Shown here piece by piece: positions 9,517 to 20,000 of a stretch of 64,000 bases of DNA. The position numbers and the translations under genes were made by a program. The notes below the pieces were generated by a model. That model worked only from the letters and a program-made list of their open reading frames with translations. It ran no database searches and had not been told where the DNA came from. How positions within the stretch are numbered: position 1 is the stretch's first letter; each line of letters begins with the position of its first letter. The stretch is from HGM04593 sp045661205 (GTDB lineage Bacteria; Bacteroidota; Bacteroidia; Bacteroidales; Bacteroidaceae). The stretch covers positions 1 through 64,000 of the forward strand of contig JAZRFE010000044.1 of assembly GCA_045661205.1 (NCBI GenBank). The letters are read 5' to 3'.

Positions 9517-9559
9517 CAACAAAAAAGTTTGATGAAATTTTCATCAAACTTTTTTGTTG
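9517..9559. terminator. Bidirectional terminator between convergent units
   Basis: A perfect 19-bp stem (9517-9535 with 9541-9559) has an AATTT loop, with an A-run in the left arm and T-run in the right arm. It begins directly after the pseudouridine synthase stop and lies 16 bases past the M16 peptidase stop on the other strand. Confidence 0.9.
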
Positions 9560-9575
9560 CAATATGTAAAACAAG

Positions 9576-10808
9576 CTATTTCTTCTTGTAATAAAGCACC
9601 GAGGCATTACCCTCGCGGAAAAGTTCACCCGCCACACGCTTTACATCCTCGGCAGTCACCGCGCGATACATTTCGGTCTCGCGCCATGCGCGGGTAACAT
9701 CGCCATACCACTCGGCAAGAGCAAGATTGGCAGCAAAGTTAGCACCACTTATAGCACCAAACACCTGCTCCGACTCGAAACGGTTGCGCACCTTGTCGAG
9801 CTCACTGCACGGCACGCTCTTCTGCTGCAAAAGCTCAAGCTCGTTGCGAATAGCAGCCTCGGCACGCTCAAAGGTAACACCCTTCGCCAAACGGGAATAT
9901 ATCCAGAAAAGCCCGTCGTGCTCGGTGTTCGAGATAAAAGCATCTATACGTGTGAAGAGTTTCTTTTTCTTCACTAGGCGTTCGCTCAGTCGTCCCGAAT
10001 AACCATTGGCAAGAATATCGGAAATAACATCACATGGGTAATAGTCGCGACCGTTGAAGCCATCCATGTGGAAAGCCATATAAAGAGCATCGTCTGGCAC
10101 ATTGCGCTGCACAACAGCCAAACGACGACGACGCTGACGCGGCTCCACGGGAATCTCGCGCTTATCACATGCACGCGCCGGGATATTACCAAACCACTTC
10201 ACTGTCCACTCGCGCGCCTGCTCGAAAGAAAGGTTTCCCACCACAGCAAGCACAGCATTACCGGGCACATAGTGGCGATGGTAAAAATCGCGCACCACCT
10301 CCACGGGAACATCGGCAATATGGTTCAACTTACGGCCGATGGTAGACCAGCGGTAAGGATGTTTCTTGAAAGCCAGCTTGCGCATGAGCATACTCACATC
10401 GCCATAAGGTTTGTTGAGATGCCCCTGTTTGAACTCCTCCATCACCACCTGACGCTGCACATCCACCTTTTCGTCGTCGAGCGAGATGTTACACATGCGG
10501 TCGGCCTCCATGCAGAATGCAAGTTCGGCATTCCTGCGAGGCAGAGAGACAAAATAGTTGGTAAAATCGTTGTTAGTGTAAGCATTACTGTCGCCGCCCG
10601 CAGCCTCGAGAGGCTCGTCGAACGAGGGAAAAAGCTCGGTACCCTCGAACAGCAGATGTTCGAGCAGATGGGCTATTCCGGTATATTCATACTGCTCGTT
10701 CTTGGCACCAACACCATAGAGCAGATTCACATGAACCATCTCGGTGCTGTCGTCGTGCAAATGCACCAGACGCAGCCCATTACTCAAAGTGAAACGAGAT
10801 ACATCCAT
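9576..10808 (-). CDS. M16-family zinc metallopeptidase
   Basis: A processing-peptidase-like (pitrilysin/MPP family) zinc protease. The inverted zinc motif HLLEH is at 47-51 and the distal glutamate falls in VVMEEF (about 125), so it should be the catalytic rather than the inactive subunit. Two M16 half-domains fit in 410 residues. No signal peptide is visible, so a cytoplasmic role in peptide turnover is likely. It follows the cyclophilin lipoprotein gene after 9 nt on the same strand and is probably its operon partner. Confidence 0.9.
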   Translation of the reverse strand: MDVSRFTLSNGLRLVHLHDDSTEMVHVNLLYGVGAKNEQYEYTGIAHLLEHLLFEGTELFPSFDEPLEAAGGDSNAYTNNDFTNYFVSLPRRNAELAFCMEADRMCNISLDDEKVDVQRQVVMEEFKQGHLNKPYGDVSMLMRKLAFKKHPYRWSTIGRKLNHIADVPVEVVRDFYHRHYVPGNAVLAVVGNLSFEQAREWTVKWFGNIPARACDKREIPVEPRQRRRRLAVVQRNVPDDALYMAFHMDGFNGRDYYPCDVISDILANGYSGRLSERLVKKKKLFTRIDAFISNTEHDGLFWIYSRLAKGVTFERAEAAIRNELELLQQKSVPCSELDKVRNRFESEQVFGAISGANFAANLALAEWYGDVTRAWRETEMYRAVTAEDVKRVAGELFREGNASVLYYKKK

Positions 10809-10817
10809 CGTGCAGAG

Positions 10818-11708
10818 TTATTCATCAAGCAACACAATACGTTTGATTACAACATCCTTCACAGGACGATTGTACACATCGTAAGGCTCGCGAGAGATAG
10901 CCTCTACGATGTCCATACCCTCAAGCACCTGTCCGAACACTGTAAAATAGCCGTCAAGGTGGAAAGCACCACCAACCTCTTTGTAGTCGCGACGCTGTTC
11001 GGGAGTATATTTAAACTCCTTACCCACCATTGCCGAGTCGGTCTTCGCTGTAAAGAAATGTATCATCTCGTTAAGTTCCTTTTTCTTTTTGGCACTCTTC
11101 TTGCTCTCTTCGTAGAGTTTATTTATCTTGTCGCGATAAGGCACCTGCAAACTCTCGTACATCTTGCGACGTAGCGTCTTGTTGTACTTATCCTCGTGAT
11201 CGTTGAGCACCTTGTCGTTTACTTTGCGGCCTGTGATGATAGAAAAATGGCTGCCCGACGACTCTACGGCAGGGTTGAGACTCGCAGCCGAAAGTACTCC
11301 ATACTTGTGCCAACGCTTCGTAACATCAATCTCGGCAGGTATTTTATAGCTCACATCGGTCTCGCCAAGCTTGATTTTGGGAGCAGCACCACGCGACTTG
11401 GGGTCGCCAGCCTGAATCATAAAATCCTTGATAGCCCTAAAGAAAAGCTGTCCGTCGTAATATTTATTCATCACAAGATTTACAAAATTGGCACGATGCA
11501 AAGGTGTCTCTTTGTAAAGTACTATCTTTATGTTACCACGGTCGGTCTCAATCATTAAATACTGGTCTTTGTCGGGGCTGTTGGTATTCAGTTGCTGCAA
11601 ACCGAACTCACCCTTCTCGGCGTCACCATTTTCAGTGGAACCACCACAAGCCGACAACATAGCCACTGCGACAAACATCATTGCCACCTTGAAAAATATT
11701 CTATTCAT
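10818..11708 (-). CDS. Cyclophilin-type peptidyl-prolyl isomerase lipoprotein
   Basis: It catalyses cis-trans isomerisation at prolines during folding of envelope proteins. A lipobox (LSAC, Cys21) ends the signal peptide. The cyclophilin fold opens with TDRGNIKIVLYKETPLHRAN and FFRAIKDFMIQAGDP and resumes with FTVFGQVLEGMDIVEAI. Between them sits a Lys-rich insertion of about 90 residues, predicted helical, which simple cyclophilins lack. At 296 residues it is therefore longer than usual. It is first in the operon with the M16 peptidase. Confidence 0.9.
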   Translation of the reverse strand: MNRIFFKVAMMFVAVAMLSACGGSTENGDAEKGEFGLQQLNTNSPDKDQYLMIETDRGNIKIVLYKETPLHRANFVNLVMNKYYDGQLFFRAIKDFMIQAGDPKSRGAAPKIKLGETDVSYKIPAEIDVTKRWHKYGVLSAASLNPAVESSGSHFSIITGRKVNDKVLNDHEDKYNKTLRRKMYESLQVPYRDKINKLYEESKKSAKKKKELNEMIHFFTAKTDSAMVGKEFKYTPEQRRDYKEVGGAFHLDGYFTVFGQVLEGMDIVEAISREPYDVYNRPVKDVVIKRIVLLDE

Positions 11709-11885
11709 AGATACATTATTTTATTTACAACTGCGAAGATAAACATAAAATCACGAAAAAACCAAAAAAACCACACCAACAACAGAGAACCACAGGCAAC
11801 GCATGGGAATTTTTCTAAAATTTAGTTAGAAAAAATAGAAAAAAGCATCTAAACAAAGATATTTTCAGTTACTTTGTATGATGTT

Positions 11886-14800
11886 ATGAAAAAGAGCAGT
11901 ACAGGCAGAAAAAAAGGGATAATTATAAAAGCGATAGGCACGGTACTAGCCATGCCCTTTGTAATTATACTCATAACAATGGCACTGCTCTACATTCCAC
12001 AGGTACAGCGACACGCTGTAAATAAGTGCAGCGAATTTATTTCGAGCCACAGCAACTACGAGTTGCACATGGAAAAGTTCAACCTGCATTTTCCGCTGAA
12101 CCTAACCATAAAAAACTTCATTCTGAGCCAAGAGAGCGACACTTTGTTACAGGGTGAACGTCTGCGCGTGAGCATAAGCCTACTACCCCTGTTGAAAGGA
12201 GAGATTGAGGCAAACTACATATCGATAGACAACACCACCGGCGACACATTCGCACTTATCGACGGCACAAGAATAAGCGGAAGCATTGGTCATTTCCGCA
12301 CAGCAATACGCAACGCCGACATTGCCGACGGCAGCATAAAGATAAACCAGCTGAACCTTACCGACAGCAACATAGAGCTCACATTCAGCGACCGCAAAAA
12401 AGAGAAAGAGGAGAGCGACTCGTCGGCTATGGATTGGAAAATTTCGCTAATAAAAGGTAAGTTGGCAAACGTGGGAGTGAATATAAAACTACCCGAGGAC
12501 ACTATAACCATAGCCACGCACATAGGCATCACGCAGGTACGCGACCTGACAATAGAGCCGGGAAAGAAGAGTTACCGTCTCGAAAGGTTCACTCTCGACG
12601 ACAGCAAAGCAGCATACGACCGAGGCACACAGCCCGACAGCATCGCCCCTACCAACCATTTGCGTTTCGGAGAGATAGCCCTGCACCTGCACGAGGCTGA
12701 ATATTCGCCACAAAAGATTAACGCCCGCATAGAGAAAATAGCCATGCGTCAAGAGCCGTCGGGCCTCACAATAGAGCAAGGCAACCTGCAAATGACAAAC
12801 GACAGTGTAAATATAAGCATCAACGATATACACATCGCAAGCCGCAACGGTACCCTCCTCGATGCAGACGTCACTATCCCGCGACAAATAAATGAAGGCA
12901 AGAGCAGTGCAAACATAAAGAGTAGCTTGCACATAAACAAGCGCGACCTTAGCGGATTTCTCACTAAAGAGAAATACCGCTCGCTCGACATATTCCCCGA
13001 CTCGCTGCTAAACCTAAATGCAAAAATACATGGCAACACAAAAAAAGTAACCATAGACACTATAAATGCACAGATTCCCGGGATAGCAAGAATAGCACTT
13101 TCGGGAAAAGGAACAAACCTTACCGACAAGAAAAGAAGAGGTTTCAACCTACTTTTTAACGTAGCAGCCCGACACCCGCAGAGAGCAACACGCGCCACAC
13201 TGCCCGACAGCATCATACGCAATGGTGTGAAAATATCGGGAGAGGCATCGCTTGCAAACAGCATCTACGCAGCCCGCACAACCATCATCACAAGAAACGG
13301 AACGGCACAAGCAGATGGTACATACAGCACCACCGCCGACAGCTACAATGCAAAGGTGCAGTTCGACAAGTTCAACCTCTCGGCACTGTTGCCCGGCGTA
13401 CCCCTGCACCTACTGAGCATGAATGCCACCCTTACAGGCACAGGAACCGATATTTACAGCGACTCCACCCATTATATATGCGCTGCGCGTATAGATACAC
13501 TGCAATACGACACCCACACATTCGACAACATACAACTGAATGCGATGCAGGACACCTCAACGTCGCACATAAAGATTGCATCGGAAAGCCCGATGCTGCA
13601 AATGCTGCTGTCAGCAACGACCAGAATAAGGAAATCGGTAATAAGAAACCACACCGAAATAGAGCTGCAACACGCCGATATTCAGAAACTCGGACTATCG
13701 CAACAGCCACTGTCGGCGAGTATGAAATTGAAGACATACCTCACTACTGACCTCAACGAAAATTACAGCATCAGAGCACGTGGCGAGGAGCTTGAATTCC
13801 ATCATCGAGGCCACAAATACACACCCGCAGAGGTGCGTCTGGCAGCATTGACCAAAAAGGACAGCACCCTACTGCGCATCACCTCGGGCGACCTGAACAT
13901 CGATGGCTACATTGCAGCGGGCTACAAGGCTACGCTCGAAAGCATAGAGAAGGTAAAAACATTGGCACTGAGCAGGTTCAATGCTCACGACACCCTCCCT
14001 GACATCAGAGAGTATGAAAGGCTGCTGCCACTCACAAATATACGTGTGAATGCCAAAAACAAAAACATCCTTGCCGACTATCTTGCTATAAACGGAATAA
14101 CATACGACGAAGCAAGCCTCGTCTGCCGCATCGACAGTTTGAAAGAGATTGAAGCCCGAGGAAGCATACTCAACCTGGAGCACAATAAACAGCACCTCGA
14201 CACCCTGCGTTTCGCACTCTCGCAGGACAGCACACAACTAAAATATTTTACAGGAGTGAAAAGTCGCTCCACCCTCGATGAAAAAGATAAGAGCACCTTT
14301 GGTGCGGCACTCTACGGTACACTCGACCGAGGCACACTGACTGCAAACTACATCTTCCGCGACCGCAACGACGCCATAGGTATGCGAGTGGGAGCATCGG
14401 CAAGAATGGCAAACGACGGCTATCTGATAAGTTTCTCGCCCACAGCAACACTCTTCGGCCACCCATTCACATTCAACAAAGACAATGGAATATTCGTAAG
14501 CCACGAGAGCAAGATACGTGGCAACATAGAGTTGCGCGACACCACAAACTCGGGCATGAACCTGTATGCCCACTGCGACAGCGCACAGCATCAAGACATT
14601 AGCATGGAGCTGCTCAACATAGACCTGCAAACCGTCACCAAGATACTGCCCTTCGCGCCCGACCTCGCAGGAATAATGAACATCGATGTACACTATAAGG
14701 AGAGCAACCGCGGCATACTCTTCGGCAGCGACGCGTCAGTGGAAAACCTCATATACGAGGGCACACATATAGGCAACGAAAGGCTTGAGCTATCCTATTT

Positions 14801-16532
14801 CCCCCGCAACGGCAAAGAACACCTTGCCTACCTCACAATGCTGCATAACAACAGGAAGGTAGCACTGTTTGAAGGCAAGCTCGACAAAGACACCCTCGAC
14901 GGCGAAGCAAAAGGAGAGCTGACGCTCACCCGTTTCCCTCTGAACATGGCAAATGCCTTTCTTAAAAATGGAAACATCTCTGCCGACGGATATATAGACG
15001 GAGCGATGACCATAGACATGGCGGGAAAGAGCCCCATTGCCAACGGCTACCTGAAGTTCGACTCGGCATACGCCGATCTCCCGCAATTTGGCACCACTCT
15101 GCACCTCGTAGAGGACAAGGTGAATCTTGAGGAGAACATTCTGAAGTTCGACAACTTCAGAATATATGCTAAGGGAAGCACCCCATTCAAGATGAATGGA
15201 ACGGTGAACCTGAACAACCCCTTGAACCCCGACTTCAACCTGCGTATGCGCGCCGACAATTACGAAATTGTCAATGCCAAACGCACGAAGAACTCGATAC
15301 TCTACGGCCGTATGTTCATCAACCTGAACTCGCGCATCACAGGCAGCCTGAACACACTGAAAATCAACGGTTCGACAACCGTTCTCGGAAAGAGCGACGT
15401 AACATACGTCATACAAGACACACCGCTGGAAACAGAAAACTCTCTCGATGGCCTCGTCACATTCACCAACTTCGAGGACACAACAATCGTAGAGAACGAA
15501 ACACCCGAATATGACTTGGGCGACATAGAGCTTAACATCACCCTCGCCATTGAAGAGGGAGCACGCATAAACGCCGACTTCGACAGTGAACGCACAAGCT
15601 ACATTGAATTGCAAGGCGAGGGCAACCTGAACCTCACATACACCGGCGAGACAGGCATGAACCTTACAGGCCGTTATCAACTGAGCAATGGCGAAATGAA
15701 ATACACCCTGCCGGTCATTCCGCTCAAGACATTCAACATCAGCAGTGGCAGCTACTTAAACTGGACAGGCGACATTGCCAACCCCACACTGAACATCACA
15801 GCCGTAGAGCGCGTAATAACCTCGGCAGTCGTCGACGACAACAGTCAGGCAGTACAGTTCGACGTGGGCGTAAAACTCACAAACACGCTTAACAACATGG
15901 GACTGAGCTTTACCCTATCGGCACCCGAGAATGCAGCAGTGCAGAACCAACTGAATGGCGTAGATGCCGAGACGCTGAATAAATATGCCTTGACAATGCT
16001 AATCACAGGAGCATACATAGGAGGTGACAACAACCTGAGCGTGTCGAGCGCGCTAAGCTCGTTCCTCGACACACAGATAAATAACCTTGTGGGCAACGCC
16101 ATGAACAGTACCATGGACATCAATGTAGGAATAACCGACCTCGAAGATGCTACAACAGGCGACACCTACAAGAACTACTCATTCAGCTTCACCAAGAGGT
16201 TCTGGAACGACAGACTGAAGGTGGTTATCGGCGGCGAAGTGAACAACAACGCCACCACAAACGAGAGTTTTATAAACAACGTGTCTCTCGAATGGAAGAT
16301 AAGCAATTCGGGCAACCGTTACCTACGACTTTTTTATGACAAAAACTATGAATCGATACTCGAAGGAGAAATCACCGAGACAGGTATCGGATATGTGTAC
16401 AGGCGCAAGCTAAACAGCCTGAACGAACTATTGATTTTCAATAGAAAAGCGAATAATCAGCCTGCGATACCTACCCGACGCACCGAACAACGCGCAGGCA
16501 CCACAAACGAAGAAAAAGAGCACAAGCAATGA
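11886..16532 (+). CDS. tamB: TamB-like translocation and assembly module protein (DUF490)
   Basis: A 1,548-residue inner-membrane-anchored periplasmic protein proposed to bridge to an Omp85 partner and help lipid transport or outer-membrane protein assembly. A single membrane helix (about residues 15-37) is followed by a very long beta-rich repetitive region and a C-terminal TamB/DUF490 domain (about the last 400 residues). The ATG at 11886 is chosen over a TTG at 11874 because the Lys-rich MKKSSTGRKKG start suits a signal anchor. A TTACTTTG box (11869-11876) is only 9 nt upstream, too close to call a promoter safely. The stop overlaps the next start by 4 nt (ATGA), typical of tamB-tamL pairs. 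Confidence 0.88.
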   Translation: MKKSSTGRKKGIIIKAIGTVLAMPFVIILITMALLYIPQVQRHAVNKCSEFISSHSNYELHMEKFNLHFPLNLTIKNFILSQESDTLLQGERLRVSISLLPLLKGEIEANYISIDNTTGDTFALIDGTRISGSIGHFRTAIRNADIADGSIKINQLNLTDSNIELTFSDRKKEKEESDSSAMDWKISLIKGKLANVGVNIKLPEDTITIATHIGITQVRDLTIEPGKKSYRLERFTLDDSKAAYDRGTQPDSIAPTNHLRFGEIALHLHEAEYSPQKINARIEKIAMRQEPSGLTIEQGNLQMTNDSVNISINDIHIASRNGTLLDADVTIPRQINEGKSSANIKSSLHINKRDLSGFLTKEKYRSLDIFPDSLLNLNAKIHGNTKKVTIDTINAQIPGIARIALSGKGTNLTDKKRRGFNLLFNVAARHPQRATRATLPDSIIRNGVKISGEASLANSIYAARTTIITRNGTAQADGTYSTTADSYNAKVQFDKFNLSALLPGVPLHLLSMNATLTGTGTDIYSDSTHYICAARIDTLQYDTHTFDNIQLNAMQDTSTSHIKIASESPMLQMLLSATTRIRKSVIRNHTEIELQHADIQKLGLSQQPLSASMKLKTYLTTDLNENYSIRARGEELEFHHRGHKYTPAEVRLAALTKKDSTLLRITSGDLNIDGYIAAGYKATLESIEKVKTLALSRFNAHDTLPDIREYERLLPLTNIRVNAKNKNILADYLAINGITYDEASLVCRIDSLKEIEARGSILNLEHNKQHLDTLRFALSQDSTQLKYFTGVKSRSTLDEKDKSTFGAALYGTLDRGTLTANYIFRDRNDAIGMRVGASARMANDGYLISFSPTATLFGHPFTFNKDNGIFVSHESKIRGNIELRDTTNSGMNLYAHCDSAQHQDISMELLNIDLQTVTKILPFAPDLAGIMNIDVHYKESNRGILFGSDASVENLIYEGTHIGNERLELSYFPRNGKEHLAYLTMLHNNRKVALFEGKLDKDTLDGEAKGELTLTRFPLNMANAFLKNGNISADGYIDGAMTIDMAGKSPIANGYLKFDSAYADLPQFGTTLHLVEDKVNLEENILKFDNFRIYAKGSTPFKMNGTVNLNNPLNPDFNLRMRADNYEIVNAKRTKNSILYGRMFINLNSRITGSLNTLKINGSTTVLGKSDVTYVIQDTPLETENSLDGLVTFTNFEDTTIVENETPEYDLGDIELNITLAIEEGARINADFDSERTSYIELQGEGNLNLTYTGETGMNLTGRYQLSNGEMKYTLPVIPLKTFNISSGSYLNWTGDIANPTLNITAVERVITSAVVDDNSQAVQFDVGVKLTNTLNNMGLSFTLSAPENAAVQNQLNGVDAETLNKYALTMLITGAYIGGDNNLSVSSALSSFLDTQINNLVGNAMNSTMDINVGITDLEDATTGDTYKNYSFSFTKRFWNDRLKVVIGGEVNNNATTNESFINNVSLEWKISNSGNRYLRLFYDKNYESILEGEITETGIGYVYRRKLNSLNELLIFNRKANNQPAIPTRRTEQRAGTTNEEKEHKQ

Positions 16533-18850
16533 GAATAAATATTTACATATTAACCATAGTGGCAACACTACTCGCAGGATGCTCCACCACACGCAACCTT
16601 CCCGAGGGCGAGACACTCTACATAGGTATCGAGAGCATGAACTTCGTCGATGCCAAAGAGCATGCAGCAACCCTCATAGGACACGATGCAGTGAGCGAGA
16701 CATCGGCAGCGCTCGACTGTCCGCCCAACGCTTCTATTGCCGGCAGTTCCAAATACCGTGGCATACCTGTGGGATTGTGGGTGTACAACAATTTTGTAAA
16801 CAGCAAAGGGAAAATAGGCAAATGGATATTCAAGACCTTTGCATCCACCCCCGTACTTCTCTCAAACGTAAACCCCACCCTGCGTGCCCAGGTAGCCGCC
16901 AACCGTCTGCAAAATTATGGCTACTTTAACGGCAAGGTGAGCGAAGAGATTCTCTACAACAAGAGAAACCCCAGGAAGGCAAAAGTAAGATACACAATAG
17001 TTACCGGTGAGCCATACACATACGACAGCATAGAGTATCGCCATTTTTCATCTCGCGCCGACAGTCTGATAGAGGCAACCGGAAATCGTCGTCTGCTCAA
17101 GAAAGATGAACAGTTCAGCGTACCCAACCTCACAGGCGAACGCAACAGACTGAACACCTTGCTGCGCAACAACGGCTACTACTATTATCAGAGCGAATAC
17201 ATAGATTTTTTTGCCGACACCATCAACCACCCGGGGCACGTCACTCTGCGCGTGGAGCCGCACAAAGGGCTCCCATCGTACATAAGAGAGCCCAAATACA
17301 TGGGAAGAACCACTCTTAAGGTAACAAAGTCGGGGAGCAACGCATACGGCCAAAAGCCCGACACCACAACATTCCGCAACCTCACATACATACATCATGG
17401 CAAGAAAGCCCCCGTCAGGGCAGGAACCATACTGCGTAACGTGCAACTGCGCCCGGGGCAGCTCTATTCACAGGAGAAGCAGTCGCTGACACTGCAACAG
17501 TTGAGTCAGATGAACATTTTCAGCAGTCTTAACTTCAGCTTCACCCCGCGCAGAGGCGACACAGCCAACGACACGCTGGACATGATGATAACCGCACAGC
17601 TCGACAAGCCCTATGACTTAACCTTTGAGCTGAATGCAACCTCGAAAAGCAACAGTCAGATAGGCCCCGGCAGCAAAATAACCCTCGCCCGCAACAATCT
17701 GTTTCGTGGTGGCGAGACACTTAAATTATCGCTCTTCGGCTCGTACGAATGGCAGACCGACGACAATGTGCGTGGTCGCGAATCGGTGATAAACTCGTGG
17801 GAAATAGGCTCTAACGTATCACTGACCTTCCCTAGAATATTTTTCCCGATTGTACACAGGAGATACCTGCGTTTCCCCTCGTCTACATCGTTCAGCATAT
17901 ATGGCAACCAGCTCAACCGCTCGGGATTCTTCAAGATGGTGCACGTAGGCGGACAGGCGGCATATACCCTGAAACCCAAACACACCACCACGCACGTCAT
18001 CACCCCCTTCCGTCTGACCTACGACATGCTGCAACGCACCACCGAAAAGTTCGACTCTATAATATCGAGCAACCGTTCCATTGCCAACAGTTTCCGCGAC
18101 CAATTCATCCCCGCCATGCAGTACACTGTCACCTATGACAATGCACAGACCGACCACCGCAACAAGACCTGGTGGGAAAACTCGATAACTTCGTCGGGTA
18201 ACATCACCTCGCTCGCCTTCTGCGCTTTCGGTAAAAGATGGAACGAGAAGGACAAGAACATATTCGGAAACCCCTACGCGCAGTTCATAAAATTCACCAC
18301 CGAACTACGCAACCGTTGGCGCATAAACTCGGGCAACCACATAGCCACACGCCTGATGACAGGTGTCATCACCAGCTACGGGAACTCAGTAACAGCCCCC
18401 TATTCGGAGCAGTTCTACATAGGCGGAGCCAACAGCCTACGCGCCTTCACCGTACGCTCGCTGGGCCCGGGAAGCTACCATCCCGACAAAGAGACCCGCT
18501 ACTCTTATCTCGACGAGACAGGAACGCTGAAGTTCGAGGCAAACATCGAATATCGTGCAAAGCTGTTCGGCAACCTGCAAGGAGCACTCTTTGTAGACGC
18601 CGGCAATATATGGCTCTTAAAGAGCGACGAAGATCGCCCGGGAGGAGAATTCACGCTCAAAAACTTTGCCGAACAGATAGCACTGAACACAGGTTTCGGA
18701 GTGCGCTACGACCTTGAATTTCTGGTACTGAGGCTTGATGTAGGTATCGCCCTACACTACCCCTACGACACAGGCAAGAGCGGGTACTACAACATCCCAT
18801 CGTTCAACAAAGGCTATGCTTGGCATTTTGCTATCGGCTACCCATTCTGA
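16529..18850 (+). CDS. tamL: TamL: lipoprotein TamA/Omp85-family outer-membrane protein
   Basis: An outer-membrane insertase partner of TamB. Unlike proteobacterial TamA it has a lipobox (LLAGC, Cys18), the trait of the Bacteroidota TamL variant. POTRA-like segments fill the first half; the second half is a 16-strand-type barrel with a surface-antigen/Omp85 domain, including the FYIGGANSLRAF box and an aromatic C-terminus (IGYPF). Length (773 residues) is normal. Translation is coupled to tamB through a 4-nt overlap. Confidence 0.88.
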   Translation: MRINIYILTIVATLLAGCSTTRNLPEGETLYIGIESMNFVDAKEHAATLIGHDAVSETSAALDCPPNASIAGSSKYRGIPVGLWVYNNFVNSKGKIGKWIFKTFASTPVLLSNVNPTLRAQVAANRLQNYGYFNGKVSEEILYNKRNPRKAKVRYTIVTGEPYTYDSIEYRHFSSRADSLIEATGNRRLLKKDEQFSVPNLTGERNRLNTLLRNNGYYYYQSEYIDFFADTINHPGHVTLRVEPHKGLPSYIREPKYMGRTTLKVTKSGSNAYGQKPDTTTFRNLTYIHHGKKAPVRAGTILRNVQLRPGQLYSQEKQSLTLQQLSQMNIFSSLNFSFTPRRGDTANDTLDMMITAQLDKPYDLTFELNATSKSNSQIGPGSKITLARNNLFRGGETLKLSLFGSYEWQTDDNVRGRESVINSWEIGSNVSLTFPRIFFPIVHRRYLRFPSSTSFSIYGNQLNRSGFFKMVHVGGQAAYTLKPKHTTTHVITPFRLTYDMLQRTTEKFDSIISSNRSIANSFRDQFIPAMQYTVTYDNAQTDHRNKTWWENSITSSGNITSLAFCAFGKRWNEKDKNIFGNPYAQFIKFTTELRNRWRINSGNHIATRLMTGVITSYGNSVTAPYSEQFYIGGANSLRAFTVRSLGPGSYHPDKETRYSYLDETGTLKFEANIEYRAKLFGNLQGALFVDAGNIWLLKSDEDRPGGEFTLKNFAEQIALNTGFGVRYDLEFLVLRLDVGIALHYPYDTGKSGYYNIPSFNKGYAWHFAIGYPF

Positions 18851-18938
18851 TGAAAATAAGGGAAATAAGATGCAATCGCTGCACGAGGCGAAATATAAAT
18901 ATTTCCACATAATAGGGTGGAGATTAAAAAAATATAAC

Positions 18939-18946
18939 TATCTTTG
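18939..18946 (+). promoter_or_regulatory. -7 promoter element upstream of the nucleotidyltransferase gene
   Basis: TATCTTTG is a perfect TAnnTTTG match 61 nt before the start codon. No clear -33 TTTG is seen 19-21 nt upstream. Confidence 0.5.
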
Positions 18947-19006
18947 TAGCAGTTTTCTTAAAAGAATTACATATAATTCATAAAAGTACATATAAAACAA
19001 AAAATT

Positions 19007-19912
19007 ATGAAACCTACACTTTTTGTATTAGCAGCAGGAATGGGAAGCCGTTACGGTGGTTTGAAACAGCTTGACGGACTGGGCCCCAACGGTGAGACAA
19101 TCATGGACTACTCTATCTTCGACGCTATTCGCGGCGGCTTCGGTAAAGTAGTATTCGTTATCCGCAAAGACTTCGAGCAGGATTTCCGCGAGAAAATCCT
19201 TAGCAAATACGAAGGCCATCTTCCCACAGAGTTGGTATTCCAGGCAATCGACGACCTTCCCGAGGGTTTCACAGCACCCGAGGATCGCAAAAAGCCTTGG
19301 GGTACAAACCACGCTGTACTCATGGGTAAAGACGCTATCAAAGAGCCTTTCGCAGTAATCAACGCTGACGACTTCTACGGTCGCGACGCATTCGAGGTAA
19401 TGGGCAAATGGCTCAACGAGCTTCCCGAGGGCAGCAAAGACAGATACAGCATGGTAGGTTTCCGCGTATGCAACACTCTCAGCGAGAATGGTAGTGTAGC
19501 ACGTGGCGTTTGCGAGAAGAACGAGGCAAACATGCTTACAGGCGTTGTAGAGCGCACAGAAATCATGCGCGTTGATGGCAAAATCAGCTACAAAGACGAG
19601 AATGGCGCATGGGTAGAGGTTGAGGAGAACGCACCCGTATCAATGAACTTCTGGGGCTTCACACCCGACTACTTCAACTACTCTGAGGAGTTGTTCATCT
19701 CTTTCTTGAAAGAGAACGCATCAAACCCCAAATCGGAGTTCTTCATCCCCTTGGTAATCGACAACCTCATCAACAGCGGCAAAGCAACCTGCGAAGTACT
19801 CGACACAACTTCAAAATGGTTCGGTGTAACATATGCTGACGACCGTCAGGCAACTGTTGATAAGATTGTCTCACTCATCGAGGCAGGCGAATACCCCAAC
19901 AAGTTGTTCTAA
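19007..19912 (+). CDS. Sugar-phosphate nucleotidyltransferase family protein
   Basis: The N-terminal signature LAAGMGSRYGGLKQLDGLG (8-27 region) is the nucleotide-binding loop of NTP_transferase enzymes that make NDP-sugars. Later acidic segments (NADDFYGRDAFEVM) match the metal and sugar-binding part. The 301-residue length fits a single catalytic domain without a hexapeptide tail. Some positions usual in glucose-1-phosphate enzymes are not obvious, so the sugar is unknown. It is monocistronic, with its own promoter and terminator. It lies just before the exopolysaccharide locus and may supply a precursor, but that is inference. Confidence 0.75.
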   Translation: MKPTLFVLAAGMGSRYGGLKQLDGLGPNGETIMDYSIFDAIRGGFGKVVFVIRKDFEQDFREKILSKYEGHLPTELVFQAIDDLPEGFTAPEDRKKPWGTNHAVLMGKDAIKEPFAVINADDFYGRDAFEVMGKWLNELPEGSKDRYSMVGFRVCNTLSENGSVARGVCEKNEANMLTGVVERTEIMRVDGKISYKDENGAWVEVEENAPVSMNFWGFTPDYFNYSEELFISFLKENASNPKSEFFIPLVIDNLINSGKATCEVLDTTSKWFGVTYADDRQATVDKIVSLIEAGEYPNKLF

Positions 19913-19933
19913 TAACGAACAATCATCAATCAC

Positions 19934-19968
19934 AAAAAAGCGTCAAGGCACAACCTTGACGCTTTTTT
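19934..19968 (+). terminator. Terminator isolating the exopolysaccharide locus
   Basis: A perfect 15-bp stem (19934-19948 with 19954-19968), loop CACAA, and a T6 run at the 3' arm. Confidence 0.9.
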
Positions 19969-20000
19969 CATTATACTAACAACAAAAGGGAGAACAGCTG

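Noticed and set aside
10068..11174. 368-codon open frame on the plus strand
   Set aside because: It lies antisense to the M16 peptidase and cyclophilin genes, both of which show clear motifs; the translation has a low-complexity His/Thr-rich shadow composition.
11869..11876. TTACTTTG as promoter of tamB
   Set aside because: Only 7 of 8 consensus positions and 9 nt from the start codon, which would leave almost no leader.
14790..15680. 296-codon open frame antisense to tamB
   Set aside because: Composition (Val/Cys/Glu-rich) is that of a reverse-complement shadow of biased codons, and tamB is intact across it.
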